Origin: Pseudolabrys sp963742345
GTDB taxonomy: Bacteria > Pseudomonadota > Alphaproteobacteria > Rhizobiales > Xanthobacteraceae
Direction of reading: 5' to 3'
Assembly (NCBI GenBank): GCA_963742345.1
Contig: CAVULO010000009.1
Span: forward strand, 109,686 to 173,685
Length of the DNA: 64,000 bases
The notes beneath the pieces were generated by a model. It made no database searches. It had not been told where the DNA came from and worked only from the letters and a program-made list of their open reading frames with translations. The first letter of the stretch is position 1. Every line of letters starts with the position of its first letter. This document shows positions 18,574 to 28,790 of the stretch, one piece after another. The translations under genes and the position numbers were made by a program.

Positions 18574-19801
18574 ATGCCAATCGTTTCTTTGTCCGCCGGA
18601 TTCGTGCGACGGGCGATCTGCGCTCCGGCGCGGAAAAAGGTCGATTATTTTGATGCGACCCAGCGCGGGTTTCTGCTGGAAGTGCGGCAGTCCGGCGGGA
18701 AGACCTACTACCAACGTTACACGGATGAGCGCGGCCGCGAGCGGCAGTACAAGATCGGACCAGCCGAGATTCTCACGCTGGATCAGGCGCGACGCAAGGG
18801 ACGGCAGGTCGTTGCGGAGGCGCTGCTCGGCGCGGATCCACAACAGAAGCGGCGCGAAATGCGGGCGGTGCCACAGCTCGGCCGGTTCGTGCACGAACGT
18901 TATCTGCCCTATGTGCGCACTTACAAGAACAGCTGGCAGACAGACGAGACGGTATTGCGCATTCACATTTTGCCGAAGCTCGGCGCGCTGGCACTCGATG
19001 AGATCAAGACTGATGCCATTGCCGATCTAATCAACTGCATGCGGGCGGATGGCTATGCCTCTGGTACAATCAACCGGGTCATCGTGATTTTGCGTTACAT
19101 CTACAATTTGGCTCGCAAGTGGAAGACGTCCGGTGGCGTGGAGAACCCCGCGGCGGGATTGAGCGCCGGGTCCGGATGTGCAGCGCAATCGCTTCCTCAG
19201 CGAACAAGAGGCCGAAGCGCTTGTGCGATCAATCCACGCGGACGAGAACCAAACTGCTGCGCGCGCAATCATGTTGCTGTTGCTTACCGGCGGCCGTCGT
19301 AACGAAATCACTTTCGCCAAGTGGGACTATGTCGACTGGAAAAACAAAACACTACTGGTACCGAAGTCCAAGTCCGGGCGCGCGCGTGTCATCGCGCTCA
19401 ATCAATCGGCCATCGCTCTTTTGACGGCAGCACCGCGCGAGGGCAATCCATTTATTTTTCCGTCCCCGGTCAATGGTCGGCCGTCGGCCTCGTTGCATTT
19501 TCCCTGGGATCGTATCCGTAAGCGTGCAGGTCTCACCGATGTTCGCCTGCACGATCTGCGTCATTCTTTTGCGAGCTTCCTGGTAAATCGGGGTGTGTCG
19601 CTCTACGTGGTGCAAGGTCTGCTCGGCCACCTTCATGCGCGGACGACCCAGCGCTACGCACATCTCACGCAGGAAACTCTGATCGAGGCCGCCGATCTGA
19701 TCCAGGAAGTTGTCACGTTTCCGGACGTCAAGAGTGACGGTACCGACAGAGTTGCAAACGACGCTTTATCGTCGCTGTCCGCTGCAAACCCAACGATATA
19801 G
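18574..19801 (+). CDS. Tyrosine-type site-specific integrase, one frameshift
   Basis: A phage/island-type integrase of about 405 residues. The N-terminal arm-binding part contains KVDYFDATQRGFLLEVRQSGGK and ILTLDQARRKGRQVV. A core-binding SAM-like domain follows (SWQTDETVLRIHILPKLG). After an indel near 19165 the catalytic domain reads NRFLSEQEAEALVRSI, then Arg I in TGGRRNEI, the Lys hairpin in VPKSKSGRAR, HxxR in LHDLRHSFAS, the His in LLGHLHARTTQRYAH and the nucleophile Tyr in the same block. It lies next to tRNA-Pro, but no excisionase or cargo follows: a porin array begins at about 20.1 kb. It is probably the remnant of an integrated element. Confidence 0.88.
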
Positions 19802-20085
19802 CCGTAGGATTTGTTGGATGCTTCGACCAAAGACATTTTGGTCGCGCTGATTGTTTGTTGGTGCCGCGCCGGCGGTGCGTGTCCTGCGCCATACCTATTT
19901 CGCGCGGCGTATCTCGTCGTAGTTCCGATGCGGATATCATTTGCGATTGAGAAGTTTGCATCATGGTTTGGACCCATGACATTCCGACCGGACGCCAAAA
20001 AGATTGACCGCGAGCTTCGTTTGTACCGCTATCGCGACGCGTGGTTATTGAAGTTTACAAGCTACAAGGTCTTCAACCGGTCCAG
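19802..20085. other. Stretch between the integrase and the first porin, no clear gene
   Basis: A 93-codon frame (19811-20092) is open but has no recognisable domain. The promoter, ATG and signal-peptide codons expected before the porin are absent here. The sequence passes abruptly from unassigned DNA into mature porin sequence near 20075-20090, which suggests a rearrangement or an assembly join in a repeated gene. Confidence 0.4.
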
Positions 20086-21492
20086 TACGTGAAGATTTGT
20101 AGCCTGTACGGCGTCGGGTTCTATTACATCCCCGGCACTGATATGTGCATCAAGCTAGGTGGCTGGGTGCGCGCAGAGTATGCATACGGCGACAACGGCA
20201 ACTTCACCTGGGGTCCGTTCAACGGCAACGCGAACAGCCGTGCCACCAGCAACAGCACGTTCCGTGTGCGCGGCTACATCACGGCTGACGCACGTGATCA
20301 AACCGAATATGGCACGGTGCGTGGCTATATCGCGGTCGGTCTGAGCACCAACGACGTCGGTCTCAACACGGCGGCGAACCAGTTCAGCGCGAACCGCGCC
20401 TTCATCCAGTGGGCGGGCTTCACGTTCGGTCTGGCGCAGTCGTTCTATGACTTCTACAGCGTGCCGGCGACGTCGTACTGGGGTTCGTTCCCAGCCTCCG
20501 ACACCGGCGATGGCGGCTGGATGGTCATGGGTTATACGGCGCAGTTCGGCAACGGCTTGTCGGCCACGATCGCGGCCGAAGAACGCCGAGTGACGCAGAT
20601 CATCGATGAAACCCCAACTGCCGGCGGCACACTCGCTCCGGGCGCATTCGACATCGCTACCGCTGCTCCGGTTGCTGGCCTTCAGGCAGGCGCTGGCGCC
20701 TACGGCGGCTTCCAGATGCCCGATATCGTCGGCAACCTGCGCGTTGACCAGGCTTGGGGTTCTGCCCAGATCATGGGCGCCCTGCATCAGGTCAATGCGA
20801 CCTACTACGGCACTTCTGGAGCTAACCCATCGGTCAGAGGCCTTGGTCACCCGGATGACAAGCTCGGATTCGTCGTCGGCGCCGGCATCAAGCTGAACGC
20901 TCCGATGATCGGCCAGGGCGACTTCTTCCAGGCCCAGGTCAACTATACGGAAGGTGCTCTAAAATACATCTTCCAGACCCCGAACACGAACTGGGGCAAG
21001 ACAAATGGGTTTGGAGCGGGCTGGGGTATCGTCAGCGATGCCGTTTACGGCGGCACGTTGGCAGGCGTCGGTCCAACAGCCGCAACCAGCCTTGAACTGA
21101 CCACAGCGTGGAGCCTGAACGCCGGTTACGAGCACTTCTGGAACCCGCGCTGGAAAACCTCGATGTACGGCGGCTACACGGCCGTCAGCTACAACTCCAC
21201 GTCTAACAGCCTGGTCTGTCTCGGCACCACGGCTCCGGTCACCACGACCTGCGATATGGACTGGAGCACCTGGTGGATCGGTTCGCGCACCCAGTGGAAT
21301 GTCACCAAGGACTTCTACTTGGGCGTGGACGTGCTGTACGCGAAACTACAAAGCGCGGACTTTGGCCCGGGAGTGGCCGCCGGAGTGACCCTTCCAAACG
21401 TCGTCATCGCAACAGGCGGCGTTGCTGCTCCGATGAGGGACGTGGACAACTGGCAATTCCGCTTCCGCGTCCATCGCGACTTCTATCCCTGA
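20041..21492 (+). CDS. Outer-membrane porin, rhizobial type, copy 1, N-terminus missing
   Basis: A 16-stranded-type porin of the Bradyrhizobium/Rhizobium Omp2b-like family forming an outer-membrane diffusion channel. The mature protein begins with QYVKICSLYGVGFYYIPGTD and continues through CIKLGGWVRAEYAYGDNG, GYITADARDQTEYGTVRGYI and FTFGLAQSFYDFYS to the C-terminal RFRVHRDFYP. Aromatic-ended strands and Tyr/Gly richness fit a beta barrel. The usual signal peptide and DLPVKAKP segment are replaced by unrelated codons, so this copy as assembled could not be exported. The frame is otherwise clean for about 470 residues. A second copy follows within 100 bases. Confidence 0.9.
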   Translation: MVIEVYKLQGLQPVQYVKICSLYGVGFYYIPGTDMCIKLGGWVRAEYAYGDNGNFTWGPFNGNANSRATSNSTFRVRGYITADARDQTEYGTVRGYIAVGLSTNDVGLNTAANQFSANRAFIQWAGFTFGLAQSFYDFYSVPATSYWGSFPASDTGDGGWMVMGYTAQFGNGLSATIAAEERRVTQIIDETPTAGGTLAPGAFDIATAAPVAGLQAGAGAYGGFQMPDIVGNLRVDQAWGSAQIMGALHQVNATYYGTSGANPSVRGLGHPDDKLGFVVGAGIKLNAPMIGQGDFFQAQVNYTEGALKYIFQTPNTNWGKTNGFGAGWGIVSDAVYGGTLAGVGPTAATSLELTTAWSLNAGYEHFWNPRWKTSMYGGYTAVSYNSTSNSLVCLGTTAPVTTTCDMDWSTWWIGSRTQWNVTKDFYLGVDVLYAKLQSADFGPGVAAGVTLPNVVIATGGVAAPMRDVDNWQFRFRVHRDFYP

Positions 21493-21520
21493 TCGCGTAG
21501 CAGAGATTTAACGGGCGACG

Positions 21521-21546
21521 GCCCCCGGCGGGAAACCGCCGGGGGG
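21521..21546 (+). terminator. Hairpin after porin copy 1, lacking its T-run
   Basis: An 11-base stem GCCCCCGGCGG / CCGCCGGGGG with a GAAA loop lies 29 bases after the porin stop. It is the same hairpin as at 22981-23006, but here the sequence after the right arm is tcc instead of a T-rich tail. Confidence 0.7.
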
Positions 21547-21567
21547 TCCAGACATCGGGGCAGCAGG

Positions 21568-22955
21568 TCTCGTTGATCGCAGGCGCACGGCAGCCGATCT
21601 GCCGTTGAAGGCCAAGCCGGTGCAGTATGTCAAAATCTGTAGCCTGTACGCGTCGGGTTCTATTACATCCCCGGCACCGACATGTGCATCAAGCTAGGTG
21701 GCTGGGTGCGCGCTGAATATGCATACGGCGACAACGGCAACTTCACCTGGGGCTGGGCAAACGGTAACGTCAACAACCGCAACACCAGCAACAGCACGTT
21801 CCGTGTGCGCGGCTACATCACGGCTGACGCCCGTGACCAAACCGAATACGGCACGGTGCGTGGCTATATCGCAGTCGGTCTGAGCACCAACGACGTCGGT
21901 CTCAACACGGCGGCAAACACGTTCAGCGCCAACCGCGCCTTCATCCAGTGGGCGGGCTTCACGTTCGGTCTGGCGCAATCGTTCTATGACTTTTACAGCG
22001 TGCCGGCGACGTCGTACTGGGGTTCGTTCCCGGCCTCCGACACCGGCGATGGCGGCTGGATGGTTGGCGGCTACACCGCGCAATTCGGCAACGGTTTGTC
22101 GGCGACGCTGGCGGCTGAGATGCGACGTACTACCCAGATCGACGACGTCAATGCGGCTGGCTGGTGGTAGCATCGTATCAGGTAACCCTGCGACATTCCC
22201 TGGAGCCTATGGCGGATTCCAGGCGCCGGACATCGTCGGCAACCTGCGCGTCGATCAGGCGTGGGGTTCTGCCCAGATCATGGGCGCGCTGCATCAGGTC
22301 AACGCCAACTATTACGCTCACAACACCGGGTAGCGGGCATCCGGACGACAAGTTGGGATTTGTCGTCGGCGCCGGCATCAAGCTGAACGCTCCGATGATC
22401 GGGCAGGGCGACTTCTTGCAGGCCCAGATCAACTACACGCAAGGCGCTCTGCGCTACATTTTCCAGACGCCCAATTCGAACTGGGGCAAGGTTGACGGGA
22501 ATAGTGCCGGGTTTGGCAGCGCTAACCGACGCAGTCTATGGCGGGACGATCGCTGCCGGGACCGCGACAGACCTTCAGTTGACTACGGCCTGGAACATCA
22601 ACGCGGCCTACGAGCACTTCTGGAACCAGCGGTGGAGAACGTCCCTGTACGGCGGTTACGCCGCTATCACCTATAGTGATGTCGGCAACTCAATTGTGTT
22701 GTTCTGCCGCTTCCGGGACCCCCGGCTGCAATATGGACTGGAGCACCTGGTGGCTCGGTTCGCGCACCCAGTGGAACGTCACCAAGGACTTCTACCTGGG
22801 CGTCGACGTTATGTACGCGAAACTGCATAGCGCGGATCTCGGCCTGGGTACGGCATTTACGCCCGCTGTCGGTGGCTTCGCAAATTCCGTCCCTAAAACG
22901 GACGTCGGACAACTGGCAGTTCCGCTTCCGCGTCCATCGCGATTTCTATCCCTGA
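21568..22955 (+). CDS. Outer-membrane porin, rhizobial type, copy 2, frameshifted
   Basis: A near-duplicate of copy 1. The 5' end retains the end of a signal peptide and the start of the mature protein (ADLPLKAKPVQYVKICSLY), but the first part of the signal peptide is missing: the sequence follows directly on the hairpin of copy 1. Indels near 21585, 21655, 22165, 22330, 22505 and 22700 break the frame. The strongest block, 21682-22170, is nearly identical to copy 1; the loop after it (about 22125-22200) diverges, as expected for surface loops. It ends with RFRVHRDFYP-like codons and TGA 22953-22955. Confidence 0.85.
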
Positions 22956-22980
22956 CATGATTGTGGCTTGAGGGATAACG

Positions 22981-23006
22981 GCCCCCGGCGGGAAACCGCC
23001 GGGGGC
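22981..23006 (+). terminator. Rho-independent terminator after porin copy 2
   Basis: A perfect 11-base stem GCCCCCGGCGG / CCGCCGGGGGC with a GAAA tetraloop is followed by TTTGCTTTAAT. It lies 26 bases after the porin stop and just before the end of the convergent hydrolase gene. Confidence 0.9.
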
Positions 23007-23012
23007 TTTGCT

Positions 23013-23904
23013 TTAATGACCGGGATGGTCGCAGCGACCGACAAACTCAACGATACGCGCGATCGTGTCGGCTTCGGCCAATAGCGGCGCGTGGCCCTGG
23101 TCGGGCACTTCCAGTGTTTCGAGCCGGGCACGCCGCGCACGCATCGCATCGACGGTCGCCGCCGAAAGAATGTCGGAATTGGCACCGCGGATCACCATCA
23201 CCGGCACCGCGCTAAGCGCATCGAATTCCTTCCACAGGGCGGCATCGGGCGCTCGGGCGCGACCCCTTCCATTGTTGTTGGCAAGCTTGACGTCGTAGGT
23301 CGGCACCATCCGGCCTTTCTCTTCCTTGTAAGGCGCGATGGGCGCTGGCGAGCCAGTCGTCCGGTCCGAGCTTTGGAAACTGCCCATGGAATAGCCGGCG
23401 CAGGATCTCGGCGCCTTCCTCGAAAGTTCGCGGCTGCGGCAGCTTGCCGACGTAGCTCTTGATGCGCATCAGGCCCTGCGGCTCGATCACCGGGCCGATG
23501 TCGTTGAGCACGGCGCCGGCAATCGCAGTCGGCCGCACGGCGGCGAGCAGCATGGTGAGAATGCCACCGCGCGACGTGCCGACGAAAATCGCCGGCAGGC
23601 GCGTCAAGCGCGGTGACGACCGCGAGCACATCGGCGAGCTCGACGTGGAGCGAATAATTGGCCGGGTCGCGGTCGTAGTCGGAAAGGCCGCGCCCGCGAT
23701 AGTCGAGCGCGATCACGCGGCGAGGGTGGGGGCTCGTCATGCGAAAGCGCAAACGCGAGCGCCTCGAAATCGGCCGCCGTGCGCGCAAGGCCGGGCAGGC
23801 AGACCACGGGTGTCGGTCGCGCGCTGCCGCCGGCCATAGCAGCGGGCGTGCAGTTTGAGGCCGTCGGGTGCTGTGATGAAGGTGCTGGAGGCGCCGTTCT
23901 GCAT
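23013..23904 (-). CDS. Alpha/beta hydrolase, frameshifted
   Basis: A cytoplasmic alpha/beta-fold hydrolase of about 297 residues. ATG 23904 starts MQNGASSTFITAPDGLKLHARCYG. Pieces in other frames give PVVCLPGLARTAADFEALAF, VIALDYRGRGLSDYD, the nucleophile elbow GTSRGG with Ser, and the acid/His part VMVIRGANSDILSA and VPDQGHAPLL. Indels lie near 23850, 23740, 23600 and 23330. The HGxx-type oxyanion segment is here CLPGLAR. The substrate is unknown. It converges on the porin terminator. Confidence 0.8.
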
Positions 23905-23957
23905 GGCGCTGCTTTTAGCATTGCGTCCGCCACGGTCGTCACTGGCGCGGGCGCTAG

Positions 23958-26232
23958 CTAATTCCCGCTGCCGCTCTTGAGATCGGCCTCGATCAGCAGC
24001 TTGTGCCGCCGCCGAAGCGCGCGCGGTAGACCTGAAGGTTTTCCATGATCCGCGCGACGTAGTTGCGCGTTTCGGAGAGCGGGATGCGCTCGACCCAATC
24101 GACCGGATCGACATTGGGATCACGCGGATCGCCATAGGCCGCGATCCACTGCTTCACGCGGCCGCGCCCGGCGTTGTAGCCGGCAAAAGTGAGGATGTAG
24201 GAGCCGTTGTAGCCGGTGAACAAATTGGACAATTCGGCCGCGCCCATCTGCATGTTGTAGACGGGGTCCTTGAGCAGGCGGTCGCGGCTATAGGCGACCT
24301 TGAATTTCGCGGCCGTGTCGATGCCGGCCGCCGGTGTCACCTGCATCAGGCCCATGGCGTGGGCGCTCGAGACGACCTTCTGATTGAAGTGGCTCTCCTG
24401 GCGCGCAGATCGAATAGGCGACCGCGGCGTCGATCGGCGGGGCGATCGGCTGATAGTCGGGCAGGCCGACGATCGGATAGGCGTAATAGTCGAGCGGCAG
24501 TCCGCGCCCGTAGGCGGCTTCGCCCAGCAGCAGCATGGCGCGGCCGTCGCCGTGTTTGCCGGCAAGCTCGCCCAACACGGCCATGCCCGCGACATCGGTC
24601 GCGCTTTCGCCAAGCTCTGCGTAGATCGACGCCAGCATGTCGCGCTCGTCGAGCGCGTAGAGGATTTGCGCCGCGCGCACGACTTCGAGATTGCTGAGAA
24701 CGCCCTGCTCCTGCGGCGTGAACGCCGGCGGTCCGCGCAGGCCGAGATCCCGCAGCCCGAGCCGCGCGCGCGCCAGCTGACCGTAATAGGTGGCGGTGTG
24801 TTGCGCCGCCGCCTCGTAGAACGTCTTGGCCTGCGCCTGCTGGCCCATGGCCTCGGCCGCGCGGCCCTGCCAATAGCCGCCGCGGGCGAGCGCGTGCGGG
24901 TTTACGGTGCCTTCGACGATATGCGCGAAGTGCTCGGCCGCGGTCTTCGGATCGTGCAGGAAGCGCAGCGCCACCCAGCCGGCGGTGAAATGCGCATCGA
25001 CCCGATAGAAGCCGCGCATGGGCGGTGCTGCTTCGCGCGCGACGCGGTAGGCGGTTTGCGCGTCGTGCTCGTCGAGCAGCTTGCGCACCAGCAGGCGCCG
25101 CTCCTGCCACCACTGGTCGAGATCGACCAGCGCTTCCGGATTTTTCGGCGCGTTGAGGATCAGCTTGCCGGCGTCTTCGGCCTTGTTGTTTTGAGCCGCA
25201 GCCATTGCGACGTAGGCGAAGATGTATCCGGCTCGGTCTGCGCCGCGGCCGGCACCGCATCGAGCAGCGCCTTGGCATTTCCGGCCTTGCGCAGGACTGC
25301 CGCGCGCGCGCGCGCGATCGCAAGGTCGTCGCCGCCAAGCCGTTCGGCGGCACGCAAGCCCCCGGCGACATCGTCGGCATAGAAGCGGCGCTCCATGCGA
25401 GACCTTGTGGTCGGCGGCAGTGAGCATGTTGCCGAACATCTCGAGCACGCGTTTTTCGACTTCGGCGCTGGCCTCGTCGTGACGCCAGGCGTAGCGCACC
25501 AGCGCAGCCGCGCCGTCGCGGTCGCCCTGCGCGAGCAAAGTGCGCGCGAGCATGTAACGGCCCTTGGCGGTGGCCGGCTGCTGCTTGGCGAAGAAGGCAC
25601 GCACCGTGCGATCGTCGACACCATCGTTCCACAAGCGCGTTCTCCGCGCGGCGGCGGAACAGCGGCGCGTGCGGCCAGCTCGGATTGGCTTCGACGAAGG
25701 CGGCGTAGCGCTGGAAGGTCGGGTTGGTGTTGTCGGAGCGCAGGATCACCCATTCGGCGAGCTTGCGCGCGACCGGATCGCGAGATGCTCGCCTCGGCGG
25801 CATTGGCGTCGGCTTCCTTGCCTTTGCGGGCCGCCTCGATCACCCGCTTGACCGCGGCGATGTCGGCGGCCGAGGTGGCCGCCGTCGGCGCGATTGCAAA
25901 GGGGCCCGAGACCGGACGCGCCAGCGGTTTGAACGTGGCGCGGCTTTCGAACAGCGCGCCGTGCAGGCCGACATTGGCCTGCGCGAAGGCCGAGAGGCCG
26001 GGCTGCTTGCGGGCGGGCGCTTCTGCGGGAGCGGCGCGCTCTTTGGTGCCAGTGGCGCGGCGCTGGCGGCCGGTGCCGGCCGCCGCCTGTTTGCGACCTG
26101 GATGGCCGGCCGCGGACGCGGCAAGGGAACTTTTTGTGCGCGGTGCGCCGCTAACGCTGCCGGCGCACAAAGGCCGCACGTGGCCGCCAACGCCAAATAA
26201 ATGCCCCAGCGGCTGCGACTAGTCGCGTTCAT
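23958..26232 (-). CDS. slt: Soluble lytic murein transglycosylase (Slt family), frameshifted
   Basis: A periplasmic glycan-strand-cleaving enzyme of about 755 residues read through roughly six indels. It starts MNATSRSRWGIYLALAATCGLC, a signal peptide, followed by a Pro/Arg-rich segment. A long alpha-helical superhelical domain follows (RYMLARTLLAQGDRDGAA, GGYWQGRAAEAMGQQAQAKTFYEAAA). The C-terminal GEWL domain contains QESHFN, where the catalytic Glu lies, ARSDHAMGLMQVTPAAG-like codons, FAGYNAGRGRVKQW and RIPLSETRNYV. Correcting the last indel near 24010 extends the end to LLIEADLKSGSGN and TAG at 23958. It diverges from dapA. Confidence 0.85.
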
Positions 26233-26501
26233 TCAACCCCTTGCTTCGATCCCGGCGACCCCGAACCCATTCAGGGCAAGGGCCGCAAACCCGCCTTGGC
26301 CCCATTAGGCCAATATCGTTGATGAAGGATACCCAAAAATTTTAGGGTGCTGGGACCCTACGTACGGAGAGGGGCAAAAACGGGGCAAGGCGCCAACTAT
26401 CACGCCAATTCATGGGCCCATTGCGAGCAGGGCTTTCATCGGTGCCCCTGACCCGATATCTATGGGGTTCAGTCCGGTCCTCCTTGTGGAGAAGTCGTGC
26501 C
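26233..26501. other. Divergent intergenic region between slt and dapA
   Basis: This 269-base stretch carries the promoters of the two divergent genes. I saw no gene and no riboswitch. A GGAGAAG sequence at 26489-26495, 6 bases before ATG 26502, is the dapA ribosome-binding site. Confidence 0.5.
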
Positions 26502-27394
26502 ATGACCGCCAAGACGAGCTTTCGAGGCTCTTTTACCGCGCTGGTCACGCCGTTCAAAAACGGTTCGGTCGACGAAAAGGCGTTTCGCGACATTGTGGAC
26601 TGGCAGATCGCCGAGGGCACCAACGGCCTGGTTCCGGTCGGAACCACCGGCGAGAGCCCGACACTGTCGCATGACGAACACAAGCAGGTGGTCGAGTGGT
26701 GCGTCGACCAGGCCGATGGGCGCGTGCCGGTCATCGCCGGCGCCGGCTCGAATTCGACCGCCGAAGCGATCGAGCTCTCGCGGCACGCCGAGGAGGCAGG
26801 CGCCGATGCCGTGCTGATCGTCACGCCTTACTACAACAAGCCGACCCAGGAAGGCCTCTACCAGCACTACAAGGCGATCAACGACGCCATCGGCATCCCG
26901 ATCATCATTTACAACATTCCGGGCCGCTCCATCGTCGACATGTCGGTCGACACGATGGCGCGTCTTTATGAACTCAAGAACATTGCCGGCGTGAAGGATG
27001 CGACCGCCAACATGGCGCGCGTGTCGCAGCAGCGCGCCGCTATGGGGCCGGACTTCAACCAGCTATCGGGCGAGGACATCACGGCGCTCGGCTTCATGGC
27101 GCATGGCGGCCACGGCTGCATCTCGGTGACCTCGAACGTCGCGCCGCGCCTGTGCGCCGAATTCCAGGCCGCTTGCCTCAAGGGCGATTTTGCCGACCGC
27201 GCTCAAGCTGCAGGACAAGTTGACGCCGCTTGCACATCAATCTGTTCGTCGAAACAAGTCCGGCGCCGATCAAGTATGCGATGTCGCTGATCGGCAAGTG
27301 CGCCAATACGGTGCGGCTGCCGATGGTGCCGGCGAGCGAGAAGGCGCAGACCGCCGTGCGCCAGGCCATGGTGCATGCCGGCCTGATCAACTAG
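26502..27394 (+). CDS. dapA: 4-hydroxy-tetrahydrodipicolinate synthase, frameshifted near its end
   Basis: DapA condenses pyruvate with aspartate semialdehyde in lysine and diaminopimelate synthesis. ATG 26502 follows a good Shine-Dalgarno sequence. Motifs: GSFTALVTPFKNG, GTTGESPTL with the catalytic Thr pair, the catalytic Tyr in IIYNIPGRS, and the Schiff-base Lys in NIAGVKDAT. The reading shifts twice between 27200 and 27235; afterwards the codons give HINLFVETSPAPIKYAMSLIGKC and VRLPMVPASEKAQTAVRQAM, ending at TAG 27392-27394. The total is near the normal 296 residues. It is followed by mscL and smpB, a common alphaproteobacterial order. Confidence 0.93.
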
Positions 27395-27430
27395 CGCATG
27401 ATCGGAAGGTCGCGCGCGAAGAAGATCGTC

Positions 27431-27839
27431 ATGTTGGCTGAGTTCAAAAAATTTGCACTGCGCGGCAACGTCGTCGATCTCGCGATCGGCGTGATCATTG
27501 GCGCTGCCTTTTCGGGCATCGTGAACTCGCTCGTCGGCGACATCATCATGCCGATCGATCGGCGCGATCACCGGCGGCCTCGATTTCTCGAACTATTACG
27601 TTCCGCTGTCGTCCAAGGTGACGGCCACAACCCTGGTTGAGGCAAAAAAACAAGGTGCGGTATTGGCTTGGGGAAATTTTCTCACCATCACGCTTAACTT
27701 TATCATCATCGCTTTTGTTCTATTTTTGGTGATTCGCGCGCTCAATCGGCTTTCGCATAAGGAGGCGGAGAAAGCTCCACCGCCGTCGAAAACCGAAGAG
27801 CTGCTCACCGAAATTCGCGACCAGCTCAAATCGCGCTGA
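27431..27839 (+). CDS. mscL: Large-conductance mechanosensitive channel, one frameshift
   Basis: MscL is the pentameric inner-membrane emergency valve opened by membrane tension. ATG 27431 begins MLAEFKKFALRGNVVDLAIGVIIGAAFSGIVNSLVGDIIMP, which is the amphipathic N-terminus and TM1 with its gating Gly/Ala face. An extra base near 27557 shifts the frame; the rest reads LDFSNYYVPL, then TM2 (FLTITLNFIIIAFVLFLVIR) and the C-terminal bundle ending TEELLTEIRDQLKSR. About 135 residues, the usual length. It sits 36 bases after dapA and 17 bases before smpB. Confidence 0.93.
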
Positions 27840-27856
27840 ACGTCAATCGCCTCACC

Positions 27857-28352
27857 ATGGCCGCAAAACCCGAGCGCCGCTTCAAGGTGGTCGCCGACAA
27901 TCGCAAAGCGCGCTTCAACTACGAGATTGGCGAAACATTCGAGGCCGGTATCGTTCTCACCGGCAGCGAAGTGAAATCGTTGCGTGCCGGGAAGGCCACG
28001 ATTGCCGAATCCTACGCTGACGCACGCGGCGGCGAACTCTGGCTGATCAATTCGAACATTCCGGAATATCTGCAGGCCAGCCGCTTCAATCATACGCCGA
28101 AGCGGGCACGCAAATTGTTGCTGCAAAAGCGGGAAATCAATCGGCTGGTCGGGGCGGTCGAGCGTGAGGGCATGACGATTGTGCCGCTTAAAGCTTTACT
28201 TTAACGAGAAGGGCCGGGCCAAGGTCGAGATTGCACTCGCCCGCGGCAAGAAGCTGCACGACAAGCGCGAGACGTTGAAGAAGCGCTCCTGGGAGCGCGA
28301 GCGCGGGCGGCTGATGCGGCATGAAGGGCTAGCGCATGATCCCGAAAAATAG
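27857..28352 (+). CDS. smpB: tmRNA-binding protein SmpB, one-base insertion
   Basis: SmpB delivers tmRNA to stalled ribosomes for trans-translation. From ATG 27857 the protein reads RRFKVVADNRKARFNYEIGE, GIVLTGSEVKSLRAGKA, SYADARGGELWLINSNIPEY and KLLLQKREI. At 28190-28198 an extra A in the run TTAAAGC ends the frame early. Without it the protein continues LYFNEKGRAKVEIALARGKK and HDKRETLKKRSWERERGRLMR, the basic tail, to TAG 28350-28352. The tail is slightly longer than usual after RLMRHEG. Confidence 0.92.
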
Positions 28353-28397
28353 GCACCGGTTTTCGGACAAGATCCTGCGCAAACACAGGTAAACGGT

Positions 28398-28790
28398 ATG
28401 GCTGTCCCGACCAAACTCGACCATTGCGTGATCCACGTCTCCGATTGGGACCGGTCGAACAAGTTCTACAGCGAGGTGATGGGCGCCGAACTGGTCGAGC
28501 GGCCGGCGGGTTGGGCTTATCGCTTCGGCGACAAGCAGCTCAATGTGCATGGGCCGGGCGTGAAGCCGGCGGAGGTCGCGCGGCTGCCAGTGCAGCCCGG
28601 CAATAGTGATCTTTGCTTCGAATGGCAGGGCCCAATCGAAGGCGCGATTGCACATCTCAAAGCGCACGGCATTGCCGTCGAGCGCGGGCCAATGCAGCGC
28701 TTTGGCGCAAAGGGGCCGGGTACGTCGGTCTATTTCCGCGATCCGGACGGCTCGCTCATGGAATTTATGAGCTATGGAGACCAGAAATGA
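28398..28790 (+). CDS. VOC-family (glyoxalase/dioxygenase fold) protein
   Basis: A 130-residue single vicinal-oxygen-chelate protein. Likely metal ligands are His in LDHCVIHVSDWDRS, Glu/His positions in QLNVHGPG, and Glu in DGSLMEFMSYG. Such proteins include fosfomycin-resistance enzymes, glyoxalases and virulence-associated CatB-like proteins; the sequence does not tell which. Its TGA overlaps the ATG of the peroxiredoxin (ATGA at 28787), so the two genes are translationally coupled and may share an oxidative or electrophile stress function. Confidence 0.88.
   Translation: MAVPTKLDHCVIHVSDWDRSNKFYSEVMGAELVERPAGWAYRFGDKQLNVHGPGVKPAEVARLPVQPGNSDLCFEWQGPIEGAIAHLKAHGIAVERGPMQRFGAKGPGTSVYFRDPDGSLMEFMSYGDQK

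Larger units (their letters stand above)
20086..23006 (+). repeat. Tandem direct repeat of a porin gene plus terminator
   Basis: Unit 1 runs from about 20086 to 21546 and unit 2 from about 21610 to 23006. Both begin at the QYVKICSLY codons and end in the same GAAA-loop hairpin. Long stretches are identical at the DNA level, for example around 20270-20530 and 21800-22060, while exposed-loop regions differ in length and sequence. Confidence 0.85.

Noticed and set aside
20155..20850. Long antisense frame through porin copy 1 (also 21694-22173 in copy 2)
   Set aside because: It mirrors porin codons, is duplicated only because the porin is, and has no domain.
26233..26501. Lysine riboswitch before dapA
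   Set aside because: No conserved riboswitch core or paired helices could be traced in the 269-base region.
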